From Rickettsiella endosymbiont of Miltochrista miniata (GTDB taxonomy: Bacteria > Pseudomonadota > Gammaproteobacteria > Diplorickettsiales > Diplorickettsiaceae), in assembly GCF_964031245.1 (NCBI RefSeq), contig NZ_OZ035017.1, forward strand, positions 527,402 to 591,401: a DNA stretch of 64,000 bases, read 5' to 3'. Positions within the stretch are counted from its first letter, which is position 1. Each line of letters starts with the position of its first letter. Positions 1 to 8,940 of the stretch are shown one piece after another. Position numbers and translations under genes: made by a program. A model generated the notes under the pieces. It saw only the letters and a list, made by a program, of their open reading frames with translations, ran no database searches and was not told the DNA's origin.

Positions 1-396
1 GAGGACACGTGAATTGTCGATTTGACTAATCAATTGAAAGGCACGCGAATAAAGAAAATCGCCAACTAGAACGCTGGCCGAATTACCCCATAAGCTGTTG
101 GCAGTTTTTTTGCCACGTCGTAGCTCAGACCCATCAATAACATCATCATGTAATAAGGTAGCGGTATGAATGAGCTCTAAACTAGCGGCTAGCTGGATAT
201 GTCCCTCGCCTGTATAGCCGAAGGCTTTCGCACTGAGTAGAGCAATCAATGGGCGTAAACGCTTACCCCCGCTATCAATAAGGTGCTTCGCCAACTCTGG
301 TATCAAGGGGATTTCAGAATAAAGGCAATGATCGATGAGTGCATCGACCTGGTTGAGATCGTTCTTAACTAAGGCTGTTATGGGCGCTAAATCCAT
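1..396 (-). CDS. ispB: Octaprenyl diphosphate synthase, N-terminal part (cut by window edge)
   Basis: Only the first 132 codons are inside the window; the gene runs off the left edge. Reading the minus strand from the ATG at 394-396 gives a trans-polyprenyl diphosphate synthase start: the substrate-binding GGKRLRP motif near residue 44 and the first Asp-rich motif, LLHDDVID, near residue 85. The enzyme extends isoprenoid chains for the ubiquinone side chain, which fits the ubiH and ubiI genes further right. It is transcribed away from the rpsF operon, and the two share the region 397-582. The family assignment is secure; that the chain length is octaprenyl is inferred from gammaproteobacterial relatives. 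Confidence 0.93.
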   Translation of the reverse strand, partial: MDLAPITALVKNDLNQVDALIDHCLYSEIPLIPELAKHLIDSGGKRLRPLIALLSAKAFGYTGEGHIQLAASLELIHTATLLHDDVIDGSELRRGKKTANSLWGNSASVLVGDFLYSRAFQLISQIDNSRVL

Positions 397-477
397 AGGA
401 TTGATTAGGGATGATATGATTAATTTAAAGCCGAATGCTAGGCGGCATAGAAAGGCCTGTCAAGCAACGGGGATTTA

Positions 478-506
478 TTGCATCTTGAGGGGTCCGACTG
501 TATAAT
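478..506 (+). promoter_or_regulatory. Sigma-70-type promoter of the rpsF operon
   Basis: A perfect -10 box TATAAT lies at 501-506 and a TTGCAT -35 box at 478-483, separated by 17 bases. Transcription would start near 513, about 70 bases before rpsF. This is the clearest promoter in the window and is placed as expected for a ribosomal protein operon. Confidence 0.7.
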
Positions 507-582
507 GGCCCCGCTTTTAGGATAGTCCTTTAAGTATACTCGCTCTACCAGTAGTTTGGGGGGCTTTTAACCGAGAGATACT

Positions 583-990
583 ATGAGTCAATCTGAAATT
601 GAAATGCGTCATTATGAAATCGTGCTGTTAATTCATCCTGATCAAAGTGATCAGGCTTCTGCCATGGTTCAGCGTTATACGGCCATCGTTAAAAATAGCG
701 GTGGACAGATTCACCGTCTTGAAGATTGGGGTCGTAGACAGCTTTCCTATCCTATTAATAAGCTTCTCAAAGCGCATTATATTCTAATGAATATTGAGTG
801 CGGAAAAGAAGCGATGGCTGAACTCAGCGATAATTTTCGCTTTAATGATGCCGTGTTACGTCAGCTTACTATTCAAGTCGATCGGGCAATTACTGAAATG
901 TCTCCTATGGCAAAAGCTAAAGAAATGCATGGCCACGAAAATAGACGAGAGTATTCCAGAGAGACCGAAGTTGAAGGAAGATCGGTTTAA
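583..990 (+). CDS. rpsF: 30S ribosomal protein S6
   Basis: A component of the small ribosomal subunit that pairs with S18. The conserved [17 protein letters not shown] start of S6 begins at codon 8, followed by the usual [17 protein letters not shown] segment. The ATG at 583 has a GAGAG ribosome-binding site about six bases upstream, while the internal ATG at 604 has none, so the longer start with seven extra residues is preferred. The C-terminus is charged, as is common in proteobacterial S6. It is the first gene of the rpsF-rpsR-DUF2232-rplI operon, driven by the promoter at 478-506. Confidence 0.97.
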   Translation: MSQSEIEMRHYEIVLLIHPDQSDQASAMVQRYTAIVKNSGGQIHRLEDWGRRQLSYPINKLLKAHYILMNIECGKEAMAELSDNFRFNDAVLRQLTIQVDRAITEMSPMAKAKEMHGHENRREYSRETEVEGRSV

Positions 991-1045
991 CTGATACTAC
1001 CTTGTATGCTGCCTAAGCTTTTTTTAATTATTAGATGAGTAGATT

Positions 1046-1282
1046 ATGAACAATTACCAAAATAGACGCCGCAAGCATTGCCGAATTTCTGCCGAAGGTA
1101 CAGAGGTCGATTATAAAGATATCCCTCTTTTAAAAAATCATCTTACGGAGACAGCTAAAATAGTTCCCAGTCGCACGACAGGAACCTCGGCCTCCGTTCA
1201 GCGCTTGATAACGCAAGCGATTAAGCGGGCACGTTTTTTAGGTTTACTTCCTTATTGTGATAAACATCAAAACATGGGCTAA
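1046..1282 (+). CDS. rpsR: 30S ribosomal protein S18
   Basis: Small-subunit protein that binds 16S rRNA together with S6. The 78-residue product has the typical basic start (RRRKHCRI), the [14 protein letters not shown] core and the C-terminal [18 protein letters not shown] signature. Length is normal for the family. The gene lies 55 bases after rpsF in the same operon and has no visible oddity. Confidence 0.98.
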   Translation: MNNYQNRRRKHCRISAEGTEVDYKDIPLLKNHLTETAKIVPSRTTGTSASVQRLITQAIKRARFLGLLPYCDKHQNMG

Positions 1283-1304
1283 TGTGTTTTGAGAGGATTG
1301 TGAA

Positions 1305-2219
1305 TTGAGCGGTAATACAGACAAAAATTCAAGTGCGATGGGCATATTGCATCGCTTTGCAAGCTATGTCATGCGTGGCCGCCGCCAGGCGGTTATAGTA
1401 GGATTACTATTTACTATTCTTCCTTTATTTGGTTGGGTCAGTAATGTCATCGTTGCTTTGGTTACTTTACGTAAAGGCGCTAAAGAAGGGGCTATCGTAT
1501 TATTGTGGATTATTTTACCGGCGGTAGTTGTCGCTAGTTTAGGTAATCGTTTAATTATTTTGTATGGAATTATTGGCGGCAGCTTATTTACTTATGTGTT
1601 AGCCTTAGTGTTGCGCCAAACACAGAGTTGGAAAGCGGTATTAACAACAAGTCTGTTGCTAGGTTTATTGGCGGTGCTGTTGGTACATTTGTGGATGCCC
1701 AATATCACAGAGGTATGGATAAATCAGTTCGACCATTATGCTTTATTGGTTAAAAATCAATTTGATGTAGCGGTTAATGCAGCGCATTTAGATTTTTTTG
1801 CCAAGTTTGCTACGGGTTTTCAAGTGGCGTTTATTTCCTTGTCGGTACTTATTAATTTAATACTTGCACGAGGGTTCCAGTCAATGCTATACAATCCCGG
1901 CCAACTTCGCCCTGAGTTAAAAAGTGTTCGGCTTAGCCTATGGGAAGTACTGATTCTTTTAGTCCTAGGCGTATTGAGTTTCTTAGACATGGTGATGGCG
2001 CAGGATGCTTTACCTGTGGTGGGACTCATTTTTGCATTGGCGGGTTTAAGTGTTATTCATGCGCTGGCAGATTTAAGAAACGTGGCTAATAAATGGATTT
2101 TTTTATTTTATGTATTATTGGCAGTTTTTTTCCCTTATGTAGCTGCTGCGCTGATAATATTCGCAATAATTGATAGCGTGCTAAATTTACGCTACCGATT
2201 AAATAGAGTTAACAAGTGA
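1305..2219 (+). CDS. DUF2232 family integral membrane protein
   Basis: A 304-residue, very hydrophobic protein with roughly eight predicted membrane segments, starting with the helix around residues 25-50. Between rpsR and rplI many gammaproteobacteria carry a DUF2232 (YybS-like) membrane protein of this length; the assignment rests on that position, size and hydrophobicity rather than on a catalytic motif. The start is taken as TTG at 1305, eight bases after a strong GAGAGG site at 1291-1296; the nearby GTG at 1300 runs into a stop after two codons. The stop is one base from the upstream limit of the rplI frame, so translation is probably coupled. Biochemical function is unknown. Confidence 0.8.
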   Translation: MSGNTDKNSSAMGILHRFASYVMRGRRQAVIVGLLFTILPLFGWVSNVIVALVTLRKGAKEGAIVLLWIILPAVVVASLGNRLIILYGIIGGSLFTYVLALVLRQTQSWKAVLTTSLLLGLLAVLLVHLWMPNITEVWINQFDHYALLVKNQFDVAVNAAHLDFFAKFATGFQVAFISLSVLINLILARGFQSMLYNPGQLRPELKSVRLSLWEVLILLVLGVLSFLDMVMAQDALPVVGLIFALAGLSVIHALADLRNVANKWIFLFYVLLAVFFPYVAAALIIFAIIDSVLNLRYRLNRVNK

Positions 2220-2244
2220 ATTGAATTTTGAGGTTTATTTTTTT

Positions 2245-2697
2245 ATGGCACAAGTGATTTTATTAGAAAAAATACATTCTTTAGGGGATTTGGGGCAGCA
2301 GGTTACGGTGCGCAATGGTTATGCGCGCAACTATTTAATCCCGCACGCCAAGGCGGTACCCGCTAATAAGGAAACTATCGCTGAATTCGAAATCAAGCGT
2401 GCAGAGTTAGAAAAAATTGCACAAGAAAAATTACAAGTCGCAGAAACACGCGCAGCGGCGATCAATGCTTTAGCATTAACCATACCGGTCAAGTCAGCCG
2501 AAGAAGGTCGTTTATATGGATCTATTGGTGTGTCTGAATTAGTTCGAGCAGCAGATGCCGCAGGCGTCGCACTTGAAAAGAGTGAAATTCGCTTACCTAA
2601 TGGTCCTTTACGTCAATTAGGCGAACATGAAATTTCAGTGCAATTACACAGCGATGTTATCGCTATGCTGAAAGTAAATATTGTTGCAGAAGAATAA
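2245..2697 (+). CDS. rplI: 50S ribosomal protein L9
   Basis: Large-subunit protein. The conserved N-terminal RNA-binding domain starts MAQVILLEKIHSLGDLGQQV and contains the signature GYARNYLIPHAKA near residues 28-40; a long helix and the C-terminal domain (EEGRLYGSIG) follow. Total length is 150 residues, normal for the family. An in-frame TTG at 2221 would add eight residues, but the ATG at 2245 matches the universal L9 start and has TGAGG upstream at 2229-2233. It is the last gene of the rpsF operon. Confidence 0.97.
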   Translation: MAQVILLEKIHSLGDLGQQVTVRNGYARNYLIPHAKAVPANKETIAEFEIKRAELEKIAQEKLQVAETRAAAINALALTIPVKSAEEGRLYGSIGVSELVRAADAAGVALEKSEIRLPNGPLRQLGEHEISVQLHSDVIAMLKVNIVAEE

Positions 2698-2712
2698 ATC
2701 AGCTGACCAGTA

Positions 2713-2831
2713 TATACTCACAGCAATTGGATTTTTGGCAAGGCCGCGAGAATGAAGCAACCGGAATGTATTTATGATACATGAGGATGTTGAGCGGCAA
2801 CATAGAAAAAAATTCCAATGCAAAGAGTATA
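2713..2831 (+). repeat. Family A MITE-like repeat, long copy 1, upstream of dnaB
   Basis: A 119-bp element bounded by TATACTC and GAGTATA. The two ends form an imperfect terminal inverted repeat (TATACTC, then GCA, TTG and ATTTTT at matching spacing). It is related along its length to 34487-34611 and, with internal deletions, to 30551-30628 and 53503-53590. The end carrying GCAAAGAGTATA faces dnaB, whose ATG begins 59 bases further on. No open reading frame inside is credible. Confidence 0.85.
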
Positions 2832-2890
2832 ACAAGGATGTTGTATTTTGAAGGGTATCCTATTATTGATAGGAATAGGCGATTCTTGCT

Positions 2891-4255
2891 ATGCAAAAAA
2901 CCGATCATCTTAAATTACCTCCGCACTCACTGGAAGCCGAGCAATCGGTTTTAGGTGGCTTAATGCTGGATAATCAAGCATGGGATAGGGTTGCGGATAA
3001 ATTAAAAGAAAAGGATTTTTATCTCTTATCACACCGCATTCTATTTCGTACTATTGTCAGTTTTGCCAATCATGCTAAGCCTTTTGATGTTGTCACACTC
3101 ACCGATGCTTTAAAAAGTTCGAATGAATTAATAGAGATCGGCGGTGATCTTTATTTATTTGAATTGGTACGTAATACACCGAGTGCCGCCAATATCGTTG
3201 CTTACGCGGATATCGTACGAGAACGTTCGGTTTTGCGCCAATTAATTAGTATTGCATCTGAAATCACTGAAAATGCTTTCATGCCTGAAGGCCGGTCGAT
3301 TACTGAGCTCGTGGATGAGGCTGAGCGAAAGGTATTTCAAATTTCTGATCAAGGTGCACGTGGTAGTGGACCCCTTAGAATTAGCGACTTTTTGGCAAAA
3401 GCTGTCGATAGAATTGATATCTTATTTCATTCCGATCAAGTCATTACCGGACTTTCGACTGCTTACAAAGATCTAGATGAAATGACGTCTGGTTTGCAAC
3501 CGGCTGATCTCGTGATCGTTGCAGGTCGTCCTTCTATGGGGAAAACAACATTTGCCATGAATATTGCAGAACATGCTGCAATACAAGGCGATAAACCAGT
3601 GCTGATTTTTAGTATGGAAATGCCAGGTCAAGCACTAGCAATGCGTATGATGTCGTCGTTAGGACGCATTGATCAGCATAAAATTCGTACTGGAAAATTA
3701 AGTGACGAAGATTGGCCTCGAGTGACTTCAGCAGTCAGCATGTTATCTGAAGCAAAAATGTTTATTGACGATACACCCGCGCTAAGTCCCGGAGAAGTAC
3801 GTGCGCGTGCACGCCGAGTTGCAAAAGAGCAAGGCACGTTAGGTTTAATTGTTATTGATTATATACAACTGATGCAAGTTCCCGGTATTAAGGAAAATCG
3901 TACGACAGAAATATCTGAAATTTCACGTGGATTAAAGGCCTTGGCGAAAGAACTAGATGTTCCGATTATCGCATTGTCGCAATTAAACCGTAGTTTGGAA
4001 CAACGCGCCGATAAAAGACCGGTGATGTCTGATTTGCGGGATTCAGGTGCGATAGAACAAGATGCGGATTTGATTATTTTTATTTATCGTGACGAAGTTT
4101 ACAATGAAGGCAGTCCGGATAAAGGTAGCGCAGAAATTATTATTGCCAAACAACGTAATGGGCCTACTGGTAAAGTAAGACTGACTTTCTTAGGGAAATA
4201 TACGCGTTTCGAAAATTTTGCAGCGCAACGTTATCATGCTGAGAATTATGCATGA
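2891..4255 (+). CDS. dnaB: Replicative DNA helicase DnaB
   Basis: The hexameric helicase that unwinds DNA at the replication fork and recruits primase. The N-terminal DnaB domain begins LPPHSLEAEQSVLGGLMLD; the RecA-like motor has Walker A GRPSMGKTT near residue 215, followed by the FSMEMP and VIDYIQLM (Walker B) motifs and ALSQLNRSLEQR. Length of 454 residues is normal. It follows the rpsF operon with repeat A1 between them, and its last four bases overlap the start of alr (ATGA), so the two are probably translated together. Confidence 0.97.
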   Translation: MQKTDHLKLPPHSLEAEQSVLGGLMLDNQAWDRVADKLKEKDFYLLSHRILFRTIVSFANHAKPFDVVTLTDALKSSNELIEIGGDLYLFELVRNTPSAANIVAYADIVRERSVLRQLISIASEITENAFMPEGRSITELVDEAERKVFQISDQGARGSGPLRISDFLAKAVDRIDILFHSDQVITGLSTAYKDLDEMTSGLQPADLVIVAGRPSMGKTTFAMNIAEHAAIQGDKPVLIFSMEMPGQALAMRMMSSLGRIDQHKIRTGKLSDEDWPRVTSAVSMLSEAKMFIDDTPALSPGEVRARARRVAKEQGTLGLIVIDYIQLMQVPGIKENRTTEISEISRGLKALAKELDVPIIALSQLNRSLEQRADKRPVMSDLRDSGAIEQDADLIIFIYRDEVYNEGSPDKGSAEIIIAKQRNGPTGKVRLTFLGKYTRFENFAAQRYHAENYA

Positions 4256-5358
4256 GCAGACCGTTTACTGTAGAGCTTGATTTAGCTGCGCTACGTCATA
4301 ATGTTAAACGGGTACGTGATATTGCTCCACAATCCCAAATATTGGCTATGGTTAAGGCAAATGCCTATGGACACGGTTTAATTTCCATAGCGAAGGCATT
4401 AACCGATGTCGAGGGTTTCGGTGTTTCCTGTTCAGAAGAAGCATTGTATTTACGTCAAGCGGGACTAAAACAGCGTGTAGTGTTAATGGAAGGTTTGTTT
4501 TCCAAGGATGAAATTCCCTTATTAACTGATTATGAACTCGATACGGTCATTCACGATCGTAACCAATTAAATTTATTAACTGAACATCCCTTACCAAATA
4601 CCATTAATGTATGGTTGAAAATAAATACCGGAATGAATCGTTTAGGTTTTTCGCCACATGATTTTGCAACAGTTTTGCAAAAATTGGCGCTTTGTCCTTG
4701 GCTGAATATCGTGTGTGTGATGACACATTTTGCTAGCGCGGATAAATCGGAAGATACAACGACTAAGAGTCAAATAAAACAATTTGAACAAACCATTAAA
4801 GGGTATAAATTCCCCACCAGCTTAGCTAATTCGGCTGCAATTTTATCTTTTCCTGGAGTTCATGCTGATTGGGTGCGTCCAGGTTTAATGCTATACGGCG
4901 TTTCACCTTTTGCAGATTCTTCTGGTGCGCAGCATTCACTAAAACCGGTAATGACTTTAAAATCTGAAATTATTTCTATTCATCAATTAGAATCAGGTGA
5001 TAGAGTGGGATATGGAGGCACATGGATAGCGCCTAGGCCATTACGTGTTGGAATTGTGGCAATAGGATATGGAGATGGTTATCCACATCGAGCTGAAAGT
5101 GGTACGCCTATTTTGGTGAATAACAAACTCAGTGAATTGATAGGACAAGTTTCCATGGATATGCTGACAGTCAATTTGTCGAATCAACGGGATGCCAAGA
5201 TAGGTGACCCCGTTGTGTTATGGGGAACAGGTCTTCCGTTAGAACAAGTGGCAGAAAGTACCTCATCTTTTCGTTTTGAATTATTATGTGGCATTAATCG
5301 AGGACAGTTAGTCCGTACGCGCATTGAGGAAATAAATGATGCAAAAAAAAATGATTAG
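4252..5358 (+). CDS. alr: Alanine racemase
   Basis: PLP enzyme that makes D-alanine for peptidoglycan. The PLP-binding lysine is in the MVKANAYGHG motif near residue 34, and the second catalytic residue, Tyr, is in RVGYGGTWIA near residue 253. The 368-residue length is typical. It overlaps dnaB by four bases, a frequent gene pair in gammaproteobacteria, and its 3' end overlaps the next lipoprotein gene by 23 bases. The downstream PBP4-type peptidase also acts on D-Ala-D-Ala bonds, so the block has a cell-wall theme. Confidence 0.96.
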   Translation: MSRPFTVELDLAALRHNVKRVRDIAPQSQILAMVKANAYGHGLISIAKALTDVEGFGVSCSEEALYLRQAGLKQRVVLMEGLFSKDEIPLLTDYELDTVIHDRNQLNLLTEHPLPNTINVWLKINTGMNRLGFSPHDFATVLQKLALCPWLNIVCVMTHFASADKSEDTTTKSQIKQFEQTIKGYKFPTSLANSAAILSFPGVHADWVRPGLMLYGVSPFADSSGAQHSLKPVMTLKSEIISIHQLESGDRVGYGGTWIAPRPLRVGIVAIGYGDGYPHRAESGTPILVNNKLSELIGQVSMDMLTVNLSNQRDAKIGDPVVLWGTGLPLEQVAESTSSFRFELLCGINRGQLVRTRIEEINDAKKND

Positions 5359-5743
5359 ATGTTTATTCATTTGGATATTTATTTTAAATTTAACGGCGTG
5401 TGCTAGCCATCAAATACAAGCACCACAAACACATCTAGAACCGCAGCTAGATAATACTAAGGACATTTTTATTGATCCTTCTATTGCACATTTTATGGGA
5501 AATGCCGACCATAGTAAGCTGCAAAATTTAGTGGCAACGGCACAGCCCAAACAATTTATTAGTTGGACTAGTGATACTGGTGCGCGCTTTGTCTTTACCA
5601 GTAAAGAAATTTTCGTCAATCCCGAAGGACAAGGCTGTAGAGATTATGAAATACAGTTAATTCGTGGTTTTTTTGAACATCCTTCTTTTAATTACACAGC
5701 ATGCCGAAATAACCAAGGGGTATGGCAAGTTATCAGCCATTAG
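5336..5743 (+). CDS. Small outer-membrane lipoprotein with surface-antigen C-terminal domain
   Basis: A 135-residue protein with a signal peptide and lipobox LTAC (lipidated Cys near residue 22). The C-terminal half (FISWTSDTGARFVFT, then GCRDYEIQ and TACRNNQGVWQ) resembles the C-terminal part of the rickettsial 17-kDa surface antigen / COG4520 family by eye, including the two conserved Cys residues, but the glycine-zipper segment of that family is missing. Two adjacent ATGs (5336, 5339) follow a GAGGA site at 5326-5330; either may start the protein. It overlaps alr by 23 bases and is probably expressed with it. Exact function unknown. Confidence 0.75.
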   Translation: MMQKKMIRCLFIWIFILNLTACASHQIQAPQTHLEPQLDNTKDIFIDPSIAHFMGNADHSKLQNLVATAQPKQFISWTSDTGARFVFTSKEIFVNPEGQGCRDYEIQLIRGFFEHPSFNYTACRNNQGVWQVISH

Positions 5744-5765
5744 CTTTTTAAGTATTTACGATCTT

Positions 5766-5852
5766 GTCATTGTGAGCACCGTAGGTGCGTGGCAATCTAG
5801 GAAATACGAAACTGATGGATGGCCACGCTCATTACATTCGCTCGCCATGACG
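5766..5852 (+). repeat. Family B palindromic repeat, copy 1
   Basis: An element bounded by GTCATTGTGAGC and GCTCGCCATGACG, which are inverted versions of each other, with an internal GGTGCGTGGCAAT block and the long-form tail GATGGCCACGCTCATTAC. It fills the gap between the lipoprotein gene and dacB. It creates a false in-frame N-terminal extension (MATLITFARHD) of the next gene. Confidence 0.88.
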
Positions 5853-5878
5853 ATAAATTTTATGTACTCCATGAAAAT

Positions 5879-7345
5879 ATGAAAAAGAAAAAACATTTTT
5901 TGCAAAAATTTTTATTTATTATTTTTTATCTAGTTAGTGCGCCAATACTTGCTAATGAAAATAATAATGCAATTCAAACTTCAGAACTATGGGTTGATTT
6001 GACTCACCCTAAGGTTCTTTATGCTAAAAATGAGCAATTACGTTTAATTCCTGGGTCGGTGACGAAACTTTTTATTGCCGCCAGTGCATTAACGGACTGG
6101 GGTGCTAGACATACTTTTTTTACGCAAGTTTATGCAAGAGGGCACTTTACAGCAGGCGTATTATACGGAGATTTAGTTCTTTATGGTTTGGGTGACCCTG
6201 AGTTTACCAATGAAAAAATGTGGAGCTTAGTTAATAATCTACAACAAGTAGGTTTAAAGAAAATTACTGGAAACGTAATCGTTAATACGTCTTATTTTGG
6301 AAAGATCATTTTCAGCGATCCGGATCGGATGCTAGCAAAAACTCATTCAAAAGTAGCCTACGATGGCTTACCTTCTTCTTCAGGAACCGATTTTGGAAAC
6401 ATAGCTATTTATATTTCACCGTCAAAAGTAGGTGATGCCGCAATAATAAAAATTTTACCTTATTCTTTAAATAACCTCATACTGAAAGGATCTGTACAAA
6501 CCATTTCTGGAAAAAATAATACCATTCAACTTAACCGTGTTACTCAGAATAAACAAGAAATTTTAATTATTTCGGGACAATTAGGCGTGCAAAATAAGCC
6601 GCTTACTATTTATCGTTCAGTAGGCGATCCCAATTTAACAACGGCAAATTTGTTAAGCGCTTTTTTGCAAGCAGCGGATATCAGTTTAAATGGTAAAACG
6701 CGTGTTGAAGCCAGTCCTTTATTACCAACAGACAGTTTGTTAACGCAGATATCCAGTGATCCACTGATTCATTCTGTGCAAGATATGTTATTTTACTCTA
6801 ACAATTATATTGCAGAGATGTTGATGCTAGATTTGTGGCGAGACAGTCAAACGAAATCAGTTGCATCAGTGGAGTTAAGTGATGCGACTCAATTACTTTT
6901 TCAAAATTATAAACCAATGTTGGCAACGACAAATTTTATCACTAAGAACCGAGATGGTTTGCCTGTGTTTAAAAATGCTAGCGGATTAACACCATTTAAT
7001 CAATTATCAGCCAGCGATCTTATTATTTTACTAGAAGGAATGTATAAAAATAAACGCGATTTTCCTATCTATTATGGAAGTTTAGTGATGCCAGGCCAGC
7101 AAAAAATTTGGCGTGAAATGTTTACTGCTCAGCATCCTTGGATGCAATGGTCAAGTTTTAAAACAGGTTATCTTACTGTACCGAAATCTGTGTATACCAT
7201 GGCCGGTTATTTCAGTATGAAAAATGGTGATTTAGGAGCGTTTGCAGTGTTATTTAATGCGCCACCACCGGAAAAAAATAACAATGGAAACTTACACAAA
7301 CAATTTATTCAACATCTAGATCATCAATTCCAGATGTACCATTAG
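5879..7345 (+). CDS. dacB: D-alanyl-D-alanine carboxypeptidase/endopeptidase (PBP4 type, family S13)
   Basis: Periplasmic penicillin-binding protein that trims or cuts peptidoglycan cross-links. All three active-site motifs are visible: SVTK (PGSVTKLF, near residue 47), SNN (FYSNNYIAEM) and KTG (SFKTGYL, near the C-terminus). The start is set at 5879: MKKKKHFLQKFLFIIFYLVSAPILA is a clear signal peptide, whereas the 20 codons upstream come from repeat B1. The resulting 488 residues match the family. The S13 insert domain between SxxK and SxN is present. Confidence 0.93.
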   Translation: MKKKKHFLQKFLFIIFYLVSAPILANENNNAIQTSELWVDLTHPKVLYAKNEQLRLIPGSVTKLFIAASALTDWGARHTFFTQVYARGHFTAGVLYGDLVLYGLGDPEFTNEKMWSLVNNLQQVGLKKITGNVIVNTSYFGKIIFSDPDRMLAKTHSKVAYDGLPSSSGTDFGNIAIYISPSKVGDAAIIKILPYSLNNLILKGSVQTISGKNNTIQLNRVTQNKQEILIISGQLGVQNKPLTIYRSVGDPNLTTANLLSAFLQAADISLNGKTRVEASPLLPTDSLLTQISSDPLIHSVQDMLFYSNNYIAEMLMLDLWRDSQTKSVASVELSDATQLLFQNYKPMLATTNFITKNRDGLPVFKNASGLTPFNQLSASDLIILLEGMYKNKRDFPIYYGSLVMPGQQKIWREMFTAQHPWMQWSSFKTGYLTVPKSVYTMAGYFSMKNGDLGAFAVLFNAPPPEKNNNGNLHKQFIQHLDHQFQMYH

Positions 7346-7354
7346 CGGAGAAGG

Positions 7355-7936
7355 TCAACCACTATAGTAAATTTGTTTCTCTGTTATCACTGCATTTAAA
7401 GGAACATCCCAACTTTTTTCAGTGAAGGATGCTAATTTTTGCCATTCATAGGCAAGGCCGAGTAAAAAAGGGCGTGTGGATCTAGGATAATTTAATAAAA
7501 AAGCAAAACTGCGATCGTAGAAACCGGCGCCCATCCCTAAGCGCTGTCCTTTTTCAGTAAAACCTACCAGAGGAACTAAAACTAAATCAATATTTTCCGC
7601 TGCAATGCAGGCATTTGCAGAGAGAGGAGGTTCTGGAATATTAAAATGATTTTTTTTTAATAAGGTATGCGCTTGATACTCACAGAATACTAATTGTTGT
7701 CTTTGTAAAATCGGTAAATAGCAAGTTTGCTTATTTTGCCAGGCTATTTGTATGAGTGCTGATGGATCAATTTCTTTTTGAATGGCTATATAGCTGGCAA
7801 TCGTTTGGCTTTGTAAAAATAGTGGATGATGACTTAACTGTTCGGTAATGAGAGTTGAAACTTTTTTTTGTTCGTCTAAAGTAATTTTAGCTCGTTGTTG
7901 TTGTAATTTCTTGCGAGATAACAGGCGAGTATCCAT
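7355..7936 (-). CDS. fau: 5-formyltetrahydrofolate cyclo-ligase
   Basis: Converts 5-formyl-tetrahydrofolate to 5,10-methenyl-tetrahydrofolate using ATP, rescuing a folate that inhibits glycine metabolism. The conserved C-terminal block VPLVGFTEKGQRLGMGAGFYDR (residues about 120-141) carries the ATP- and substrate-binding loop, and the basic N-terminus (LLSRKKLQQQR) is typical. At 193 residues it has the normal length. It lies directly downstream of the 6S RNA on the same strand, the ssrS-fau (ygfA) arrangement widespread in gammaproteobacteria. Its stop is ten bases from the end of the convergent dacB gene. Confidence 0.95.
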   Translation of the reverse strand: MDTRLLSRKKLQQQRAKITLDEQKKVSTLITEQLSHHPLFLQSQTIASYIAIQKEIDPSALIQIAWQNKQTCYLPILQRQQLVFCEYQAHTLLKKNHFNIPEPPLSANACIAAENIDLVLVPLVGFTEKGQRLGMGAGFYDRSFAFLLNYPRSTRPFLLGLAYEWQKLASFTEKSWDVPLNAVITEKQIYYSG

Positions 7937-7955
7937 AGTTTATAATACTAGATTA

Positions 7956-8120
7956 AAAATATCTGACTCAGCTACGTTTCCTGATCCTGGGATGCAGGTG
8001 GGATTAAGTCTACTTACTTTAGGCTTCTTGCTAAGTTGCAAGCTTGCACACCGTAAATAAAGCAACTATCCCTGACTTTATGAAAGTATCGATCGAAAAA
8101 CTATCGACTGAGTCAGATAC
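7956..8120 (-). ncRNA. ssrS: 6S RNA
   Basis: On the minus strand the two ends pair perfectly over 11 bases (ATCTGACTCAG at 8118-8108 with CTGAGTCAGAT at 7971-7961), closing a roughly 160-nt, mostly double-stranded RNA. Near the 3' half the segment GCAAGAAGCCTAAAG resembles the GAGAAGCCTTAAA of E. coli 6S RNA. The position just upstream of fau is the classical one. 6S RNA mimics an open promoter and sequesters the sigma-70 RNA polymerase in stationary phase. The ends are approximate (a few bases). A covariance search with the 6S model would confirm it. Confidence 0.88.
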
Positions 8121-8126
8121 CCGACT

Positions 8127-8132
8127 AGTATA
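8127..8132 (-). promoter_or_regulatory. -10 box of the 6S RNA gene
   Basis: On the minus strand TATACT lies about seven bases before the predicted 5' end of the 6S RNA. The -35 region was not assigned. The same transcript could continue into fau. Confidence 0.5.
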
Positions 8133-8163
8133 ATCTATTTTATAGGCGCGTAAAATATTAACC

Positions 8164-8232
8164 ATCATTGCGAGCACCGTGGGTGCGTGTCAATCCAGAT
8201 GGCCACGCTCATTACATTCGCTCGCCATGACG
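8164..8232 (+). repeat. Family B palindromic repeat, copy 2
   Basis: Bounded by ATCATTGCGAGC and GCTCGCCATGACGG, with the same internal CACCGTGGGTGCGTG and GATGGCCACGCTCATTAC blocks as copy 1. It lies between the divergent 6S RNA and ygfB genes. Together with the 6S RNA it accounts for most of the 400-base gap between fau and ygfB. Confidence 0.87.
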
Positions 8233-8338
8233 GTGATTTTTTATTACACTATTTTTTTATTAAGGTTTGCTTAGCTGTATTAACCCAGCTTAGAATGGTA
8301 AAATACCTAAGACTTACTTTCTTTAAAAGAGTACGCCC

Positions 8339-8917
8339 ATGCAAACTCAGGCTAAATCTCCGGCTTTCGACGATTTTTACCATCTTTTGACCCAAGCTGA
8401 AGTGGCTACTTCTCCAGCGGAAATACATGGAATGTTATGTGGTTTTGTTTGTGTAGGTCCAAAACTTAATGGTGGTTTTTTAATCGATATTTTATTGAAG
8501 CGCCTTGGGACCAGGCCGCCCTTTATGTTGGGGTCGCAGGGTGCCGTTGTTGGTTTGTATGATGCGGCTTGCCGCCAGCTGAGCGGCTTACAAACTTTTC
8601 AATTATTATTGCCTGATGAACAGCATGAGTTAGAAGAACGTGCTGAAGCTTTAAGTTTGTGGTGTGAAGGGTTTTTATATGGGTTAGGCTTAGGTGGAAG
8701 CTCTATTGAGGATGAAACACCTGATGTGATACACGAAGCCTTATACTGTATCTCTGAGATTGCTAAGCTTGAAATTAATCACTTAGAAGTAACGGAGCTC
8801 GATAAATTGGCTTATGATGAAGCGATCGAGTTTATTACACATGCTATTCCCTTGATTTACGAAGAGTTGATTTGTTATTCGGTAGAAGGAAGTACAGGCT
8901 CTATGTATCTTCATTAG
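8339..8917 (+). CDS. ygfB: UPF0149 family protein YgfB
   Basis: A 192-residue, all-helical, acidic protein of the YgfB/UPF0149 family, recognised from the N-terminal SPAEIHGMLCGFVC segment and the LSLWCEGFLYGLGL block near residues 105-120. It precedes pepP, ubiH and ubiI as in E. coli and Pseudomonas. The molecular role in this organism is unknown; in Pseudomonas a homologue has been linked to regulation of ampDh3. The start ATG has only a weak ribosome-binding site (AAGAG), but no better start is available. Confidence 0.9.
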   Translation: MQTQAKSPAFDDFYHLLTQAEVATSPAEIHGMLCGFVCVGPKLNGGFLIDILLKRLGTRPPFMLGSQGAVVGLYDAACRQLSGLQTFQLLLPDEQHELEERAEALSLWCEGFLYGLGLGGSSIEDETPDVIHEALYCISEIAKLEINHLEVTELDKLAYDEAIEFITHAIPLIYEELICYSVEGSTGSMYLH

Positions 8918-8940
8918 AAGCCACCTACTGATACTTATCT

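Noticed and set aside
5819-5878. N-terminal extension of the PBP4-type gene beginning MATLITFARHD
   Set aside because: It is encoded by repeat B1 and precedes a clear signal peptide; the true start is 5879.
8187-8390. Open frame MSIQMATLITFARHD across repeat B2
   Set aside because: The peptide comes from the repeat and recurs wherever the repeat is read in this frame; no family features and overlaps the ygfB start.
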